Source: Mesorhizobium sp. B4-1-3 (GTDB lineage Bacteria; Pseudomonadota; Alphaproteobacteria; Rhizobiales; Rhizobiaceae). From it: DNA of 64,000 nucleotides. Both the position numbers and the translations under genes were made by a program. The notes below the pieces were generated by a model that was not told where the DNA came from, did not search any database, and worked only from the letters and a program-made list of their open reading frames with translations. The stretch lies in assembly GCF_006439355.1 (NCBI RefSeq), contig NZ_VFTG01000004.1:345544-409543 (forward strand), read 5' to 3'. Of the stretch, positions 60,190-64,000 are shown piece by piece (the first letter of the stretch is position 1; the number at the start of each line of letters is the position of its first letter).

Positions 60190-60279
60190 GTCGCCGCATC
60201 CCTGTCCAAAGCGGCGCATATAGCGTGGATAGAGGGCGGTGTCAGCCTTTGCGCTGCGTCTGTCGCGACATAAGTTGAC

Positions 60280-62391
60280 ATGATGCGTCCCACCATCCTC
60301 GATCCCCTGTTCGTTCCGATCACCTCGCTTGCCGGCGTCGGCCCGAAGGTGGGCCTGCTGATCGAGCGTGTCATGCCGGCCGACCTTGGCGATCGCGCCG
60401 CGCGCGCGGCCGACCTTCTGTTCGTGCTGCCCAACACGGTGATCGACCGCCGCAATCGTCCCGGCATCGCGCTGTCGGCCGAAGGCCAAATCGTCACGCT
60501 CGAGGTCCGGGTCGACCGCCACCAGCCGCCGCCGCGCGGCAACAGGTCGGTGCCCTACCGGGTCTATGCCCATGACGACACCGGCGAGGTGGCGCTGACC
60601 TTCTTCCATGCCCATGCCGCCTACCTGCAAAAAATGCTTCCCGAGGGCGAGCGTGTGGTGATCTCCGGTCGCATGGAATGGTTCAACGGCCGCCCGACCA
60701 TGGTCCATCCCGACCATATCGCGCCGATCGACGAGGCCGAGAGCCTGCCGCTGGTCGAACCGGTCTATCCGCTCACCGCCGGCCTGTCGGCCAAGGTGCT
60801 GCGTCGGGCCATCGGCCAGGCGCTCGGCCGCCTGCCTGAATTGCCCGAATGGCAGGACGGCGCATTCATGCGCCGCCACACCTTCCCATCCTTCGGCGAC
60901 GCGCTCACCCGCATCCACAATCCGAAGGACCCGATCGATGTCGCGGTCGAAGGATCGGCCTGGCGCCGTCTTGCTTACGACGAATTGCTCGCCGGGCAGG
61001 TGTCGCTGGCGCTGGTGCGGGCGAGAATTCGCCGCCTGTCGGGCCGGCCGCTCACCGGCGACGGCCGCATCGTCGAGAAATTGCGCGCCGCCCTGCCCTA
61101 CAAGCTCACGCCCAGCCAGGAATTCGCGCTTGGCGAGATCAACGCCGATCTCGCCGACCCCGAACGCATGCTGCGCCTGCTGCAAGGCGATGTCGGCTCC
61201 GGCAAGACGGTGGTGGCGCTGCTCGCCATGGCGCGCGCTGTCGAGGCGGGCGGTCAGGCTGCCCTGATGGCGCCGACCGAAATCCTGGCGCGCCAGCATC
61301 TGGCGACGATCGCGCCGCTGGCGGAAAAGGTCGGCCTGCGCCTTGCCATCCTGACCGGGCGTGAGAAGGGCCGCGAACGCACGGAGACGCTTGCAGGTCT
61401 TGCCTGCGGCGCGATCGACATCGTCGTCGGCACGCATGCGCTCTTCCAGGAAACGGTGACGTTTCACGACCTGGTGCTGGCCGTCGTCGACGAGCAGCAC
61501 CGCTTCGGCGTCCACCAGCGCCTCGCCATCACCGCCAAGGGCGACGCGCCGGACATGCTGGTGATGACGGCGACCCCTATCCCGCGCACGCTGGTGCTGA
61601 CTGCCTTTGGCGACATGGACGTCTCGAAGCTCACCGAAAAGCCGGCCGGCCGGCAGCCGATCCGCACCGTCACCTTGCCGATGGAGCGGTTGGATGAGTT
61701 GGTCGGACGCATGCTTGATGCCGTCGCCGAGGGGCAAAAAATCTACTGGATTTGCCCGCTGGTCGAGGAATCCGAGGAAATAAAGCTGATGTCGGCGGAG
61801 GATCGCTTCGCCTCGCTGAAACCGCTGTTCGGCGACCGGATCGGCCTGGTGCACGGCCGTATGAAAGGCGCTGAGAAGGACGAAGCGATGCGCGCTTTCA
61901 AGGAGGGCGAGACACGCATATTGATTGCCACCACGGTTATCGAGGTCGGCGTCGACGTTCCGGACGCCACCATCATGGTCATCGAGCATGCCGAACGCTT
62001 CGGCCTTGCCCAGTTGCACCAGCTGCGCGGCCGGGTCGGGCGCGGCGACAAGCCCTCCTCCTGCGTCCTGCTCTACAAGGAGCCGCTGGGCGAGACGGCC
62101 AAACGCCGGCTCTCGGTGATGCGCGAGACCGAGGACGGCTTCAAGATCGCCGAAGAGGACCTGAAACTGCGCGGCGAAGGTGAGTTGCTGGGCACCCGTC
62201 AGTCCGGCACACCAGGCTTCCAGGTGGCGCGCCTCGAGTTCCATGCCGATCTGCTCGAAGCCGCGCGCGACGACGCACGCCTGATCCTGTCGCGCGACCC
62301 GGAATTGCAATCCGAACGGGGCGAGGCGCTGCGGCTTTTGCTTTATCTGTTCGGCCGTGATGAGGCGGTGCGACTGCTGCGTGCCGGCTGA
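60280..62391 (+). CDS. recG: ATP-dependent DNA helicase RecG
   Basis: 703-residue helicase that remodels stalled replication forks and Holliday junctions. The wedge domain occupies the N-terminus (LAGVGPKVGLLIERVMPADL onward, with an OB fold in RVYAHDDTGEVALTFFHAH). The helicase part has Walker A LLQGDVGSGKTVVALL, LAVVDEQHRFGVHQR, MTATPIPRTLVLTAF, VEVGVDVPDATIMVIEHAER and QLRGRVGRGDKPSSCVLL. A few additional residues (AEGQKIYWICPLVEESEEIK) are typical for RecG. The final 49 bases overlap the oppositely oriented DUF502 gene. Confidence 0.98.
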   Translation: MMRPTILDPLFVPITSLAGVGPKVGLLIERVMPADLGDRAARAADLLFVLPNTVIDRRNRPGIALSAEGQIVTLEVRVDRHQPPPRGNRSVPYRVYAHDDTGEVALTFFHAHAAYLQKMLPEGERVVISGRMEWFNGRPTMVHPDHIAPIDEAESLPLVEPVYPLTAGLSAKVLRRAIGQALGRLPELPEWQDGAFMRRHTFPSFGDALTRIHNPKDPIDVAVEGSAWRRLAYDELLAGQVSLALVRARIRRLSGRPLTGDGRIVEKLRAALPYKLTPSQEFALGEINADLADPERMLRLLQGDVGSGKTVVALLAMARAVEAGGQAALMAPTEILARQHLATIAPLAEKVGLRLAILTGREKGRERTETLAGLACGAIDIVVGTHALFQETVTFHDLVLAVVDEQHRFGVHQRLAITAKGDAPDMLVMTATPIPRTLVLTAFGDMDVSKLTEKPAGRQPIRTVTLPMERLDELVGRMLDAVAEGQKIYWICPLVEESEEIKLMSAEDRFASLKPLFGDRIGLVHGRMKGAEKDEAMRAFKEGETRILIATTVIEVGVDVPDATIMVIEHAERFGLAQLHQLRGRVGRGDKPSSCVLLYKEPLGETAKRRLSVMRETEDGFKIAEEDLKLRGEGELLGTRQSGTPGFQVARLEFHADLLEAARDDARLILSRDPELQSERGEALRLLLYLFGRDEAVRLLRAG

Positions 62392-63095
62392 GCGCCGACC
62401 GGCGGGTTGGCGAGACCGCCTTCGATGGGCTCGCCATTCAGCGTCACCAGCTTGGCTTTGACCTCCGGCGCCACCATGCCTGCCGAAACGATCAGCTTGG
62501 CGCCGTCCTCGATCGACATGTCGAGCGGCACGATCTCGGATTTATGCACATACATCAGGAAGCCGGTGGTCGGGTTCGGCGTGCAGGGCATGAAGACCGC
62601 GATCAGCGGATCGCCTTCCCGGTCGAGCTTCTGGTTGATCTCGGTTTCCTTTTCGCTGGCGACGAAGACCAGCGACCAGACGCCTTTGCGCGGATATTCG
62701 ACCAGCCCGACCTGGCGGAACATGTCGCCCTTGTTCGACAGCACCGTCTCGAAAATCTGCTTCAGCGAGCCATAGATGCCGCGCACCAGCGGCATGCGGC
62801 CCAGCAGCCGCTCGCCGAAATTGACGATGGCGCGGCCGACGATGTTCGCCGTCAGGAAGCCGATCAGCGTGATCAGCACCAGCGCCACGATCAGCCCGAA
62901 GCCCGGAACCGGGAACGGCAGGTAGCTGTCGGGATTGTAGCGGGCGGGGATATAAGGCTTCACCCAGGAATCGACCCAGCCGATGAGCGACCATGCGATA
63001 TAGGCCGTGATCGCCAGCGGCGCGCAGACGATGAAACCGGTCAGGAAATAATTCCTCAGCCGGGTCATGCCAGAGGTCTTCAGGGCGTCGGACAT
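62343..63095 (-). CDS. DUF502 family membrane protein
   Basis: 250-residue protein with an N-terminal membrane span (YFLTGFIVCAPLAITAYIAW), a second one (LIVALVLITLIGFLTANIVG) and a soluble beta-rich domain. Family motifs: LGRMPLVRGIYGSLKQIFET, RKGVWSLVFVASE and VFMPCTPNPTTGFLMYVHKS. DUF502 proteins are inner-membrane proteins of unknown function found in many bacteria and chloroplast lineages. The last 17 codons overlap the end of recG in antiparallel fashion. Confidence 0.9.
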   Translation of the reverse strand: MSDALKTSGMTRLRNYFLTGFIVCAPLAITAYIAWSLIGWVDSWVKPYIPARYNPDSYLPFPVPGFGLIVALVLITLIGFLTANIVGRAIVNFGERLLGRMPLVRGIYGSLKQIFETVLSNKGDMFRQVGLVEYPRKGVWSLVFVASEKETEINQKLDREGDPLIAVFMPCTPNPTTGFLMYVHKSEIVPLDMSIEDGAKLIVSAGMVAPEVKAKLVTLNGEPIEGGLANPPVGAQPARSSRTASSRPNR

Positions 63096-63179
63096 GGGTT
63101 CACCGCGGCGCAGGTTGCGTCGCCAAGACTAATGAACCGCGGGCCGGTTTGGAACTGCGAAGTTTTTAAAGAATGCCAG

Positions 63180-63479
63180 CTACGCTGCTGCCTCCAGGGG
63201 CACGATCTTTTCGAGTTCCGCTGCGATCTTTTTTGCCTCGATCTCAAGTTCGTAGGCCTTCTGGAAGTTCATCCAGAACTCAGGCGTGGTGTTGAAAAAC
63301 CTGCCGAGGCGAAGAGCTGTATCGGGAGTGAGGCCAACCTCCTCCTTGACGATACGCTCGATACGGGTACGCGGAAGATTGAGCTTCCTCGCAAGCGCAC
63401 CGGCGCTCATGCCGAGCGGCACGAGATACTCTTCACGCAGGAACTCTCCGGGATGGATAGGGCGTGCGAACTTGAGCAT
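63180..63479 (-). CDS. higA: Antitoxin HigA (XRE family)
   Basis: 99-residue helix-turn-helix antitoxin. The N-terminus MLKFARPIHPGEFLREEYLV is the standard HigA start, the DNA-binding motif is SAGALARKLNLPRTRIERIV, and GLTPDTALRLGRFFNTTPEF with WMNFQKAYELEIEAK completes the family pattern. It lies 37 bases after the toxin gene on the same strand, so toxin-first order is kept. It neutralises the toxin and represses the operon at the palindromes upstream. Confidence 0.92.
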   Translation of the reverse strand: MLKFARPIHPGEFLREEYLVPLGMSAGALARKLNLPRTRIERIVKEEVGLTPDTALRLGRFFNTTPEFWMNFQKAYELEIEAKKIAAELEKIVPLEAAA

Positions 63480-63516
63480 AGCTCAGTATCCTCAAAGGGT
63501 TAGGGCGAGTGCCCGC

Positions 63517-63798
63517 TCAATGGTAGTCCACAATCTCCACATCTTCGGCACCGGCGGCAGTCCATCTGAAGCAGATGCGCCACTGATCGTTGATGCGTAT
63601 CGAATGCTGCCCGGCACGATCCCGCTTCAAAGCTTCCAGGTGATTTCCGGGTGGCGACCGAAGGTCATTCAGTTGGACTGCATTATCAATAGCCCGGAGC
63701 CGCCTTTCGGCACGGGCGACCAGATCCGGCGGAAATCCCTTAGGTGCCCTGCCAGCCGCTACCTCCTCGACCGTCTTGCCTTTGAACGAAACGATCAA
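63517..63798 (-). CDS. higB: Toxin HigB (RelE/ParE superfamily)
   Basis: 93-residue ribosome-dependent mRNA interferase of the HigB branch. It starts MIVSFKGKTVEEVAAGRAPK and contains ARAERRLRAIDNAVQLNDLR, the basic-helix region, PPGNHLEALKRDRAGQHSIR and INDQWRICFRWTAAGAEDVE with the C-terminal catalytic His (VDYH). Length and pattern fit HigB of the graT/higB type. Expression should be controlled by two palindromic operator sites immediately upstream. Confidence 0.92.
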   Translation of the reverse strand: MIVSFKGKTVEEVAAGRAPKGFPPDLVARAERRLRAIDNAVQLNDLRSPPGNHLEALKRDRAGQHSIRINDQWRICFRWTAAGAEDVEIVDYH

Positions 63799-63815
63799 CA
63801 GCTTTCCTCAAGATT

Positions 63816-63832
63816 GTATCATACACTGATAC
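63816..63832 (-). promoter_or_regulatory. HigA-type operator 1
   Basis: GTATCA (63816-63821) and TGATAC (63827-63832) form an inverted repeat around five bases, 18 bases upstream of the toxin start. It repeats the half-site of the longer palindrome at 63847-63875. Confidence 0.6.
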
Positions 63833-63846
63833 GCAGGCAGCCGCAA

Positions 63847-63875
63847 GATCATGTATCAAAGATTGATACATGATC
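63847..63875 (-). promoter_or_regulatory. HigA-type operator 2, perfect 29-base palindrome
   Basis: GATCATGTATCAA (63847-63859) and TTGATACATGATC (63863-63875) are perfect complements around AGA. The TGTATCA/TGATACA half-sites match operator 1. It lies between glmS and higBA, where the antitoxin could control the higBA promoter and perhaps also act as a transcription terminator for glmS. Confidence 0.65.
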
Positions 63876-63895
63876 GCCCAAGCGGGGGTGTAACG

Positions 63896-64000
<105 letters not shown>

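Noticed and set aside
59902..62310. 802-codon frame antisense to recG
   Set aside because: Only the last 95 codons are real (SdhE); the rest is the shadow of recG.

Overview
The window reads as a chromosomal segment of an alphaproteobacterium of the order Hyphomicrobiales (Rhizobiales), most probably Mesorhizobium or a close relative. This rests on the high GC content, the order hupB-lon-clpX-clpP, Rhizobiales-type small families (DUF3126, DUF982, DUF2218, SdhE next to mfd), an Omp25/31-like porin-type protein, and dispersed palindromic intergenic repeats. No 16S rRNA is present, so the genus is an inference.

Layout. 0-2.3 kb: a secreted Cys-rich protein, tRNA-Val(TAC), tRNA-Asp(GTC) with a tandem copy of its 3' end, gene debris including an AraC-type fragment, a small orphan protein, and a 32-codon minus-strand gene resembling a lasso-type RiPP precursor. 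2.3-11.6 kb: a carbohydrate or polyol uptake and catabolism island (ribokinase, RbsD/FucU mutarotase, CUT1 ABC transporter, creatininase-fold hydrolase, SIS isomerase, aldo/keto reductase); a LacI-type operator lies between its two divergent arms. 11.6-17 kb: HU, Lon, ClpX and ClpP. 17-32.3 kb: mixed housekeeping and accessory genes (cysE, agmatinase, DUF192, double cold-shock protein, glyoxalase, threonine ammonia-lyase, two tandem lipoprotein hydrolases, adenine deaminase, outer-membrane protein).

32.4-41.8 kb: tRNA-Leu(TAA), two Nudix hydrolases, an old-yellow-enzyme reductase, small orphan genes between repeats, a frameshifted alpha/beta hydrolase, a CinA-like protein, UspA, a purine phosphoribosyltransferase, a GNAT-like protein and an AT-rich patch. 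41.8-54.7 kb: an ABC exporter behind a leader-peptide attenuator, nadE, a Tag-family glycosylase, DUF1003-DedA, dgkA, a GGDEF protein, a Xre-RES toxin-antitoxin pair, membrane proteins and a glycosyltransferase. 54.8-64 kb: class II DAHP synthase, mfd, sdhE, recG, DUF502, a HigBA module with a long palindromic operator, and the 3' end of glmS.

The most notable findings are the leader region upstream of the ABC exporter (promoter, strong Shine-Dalgarno, 13-residue peptide with an Arg-Gly-Arg motif, hairpin over the exporter start), the orphan RiPP-like precursor, and the bipartite repeat families that often begin inside stop codons and recombine with each other. All functional statements are from reading the sequence; no database search was run.
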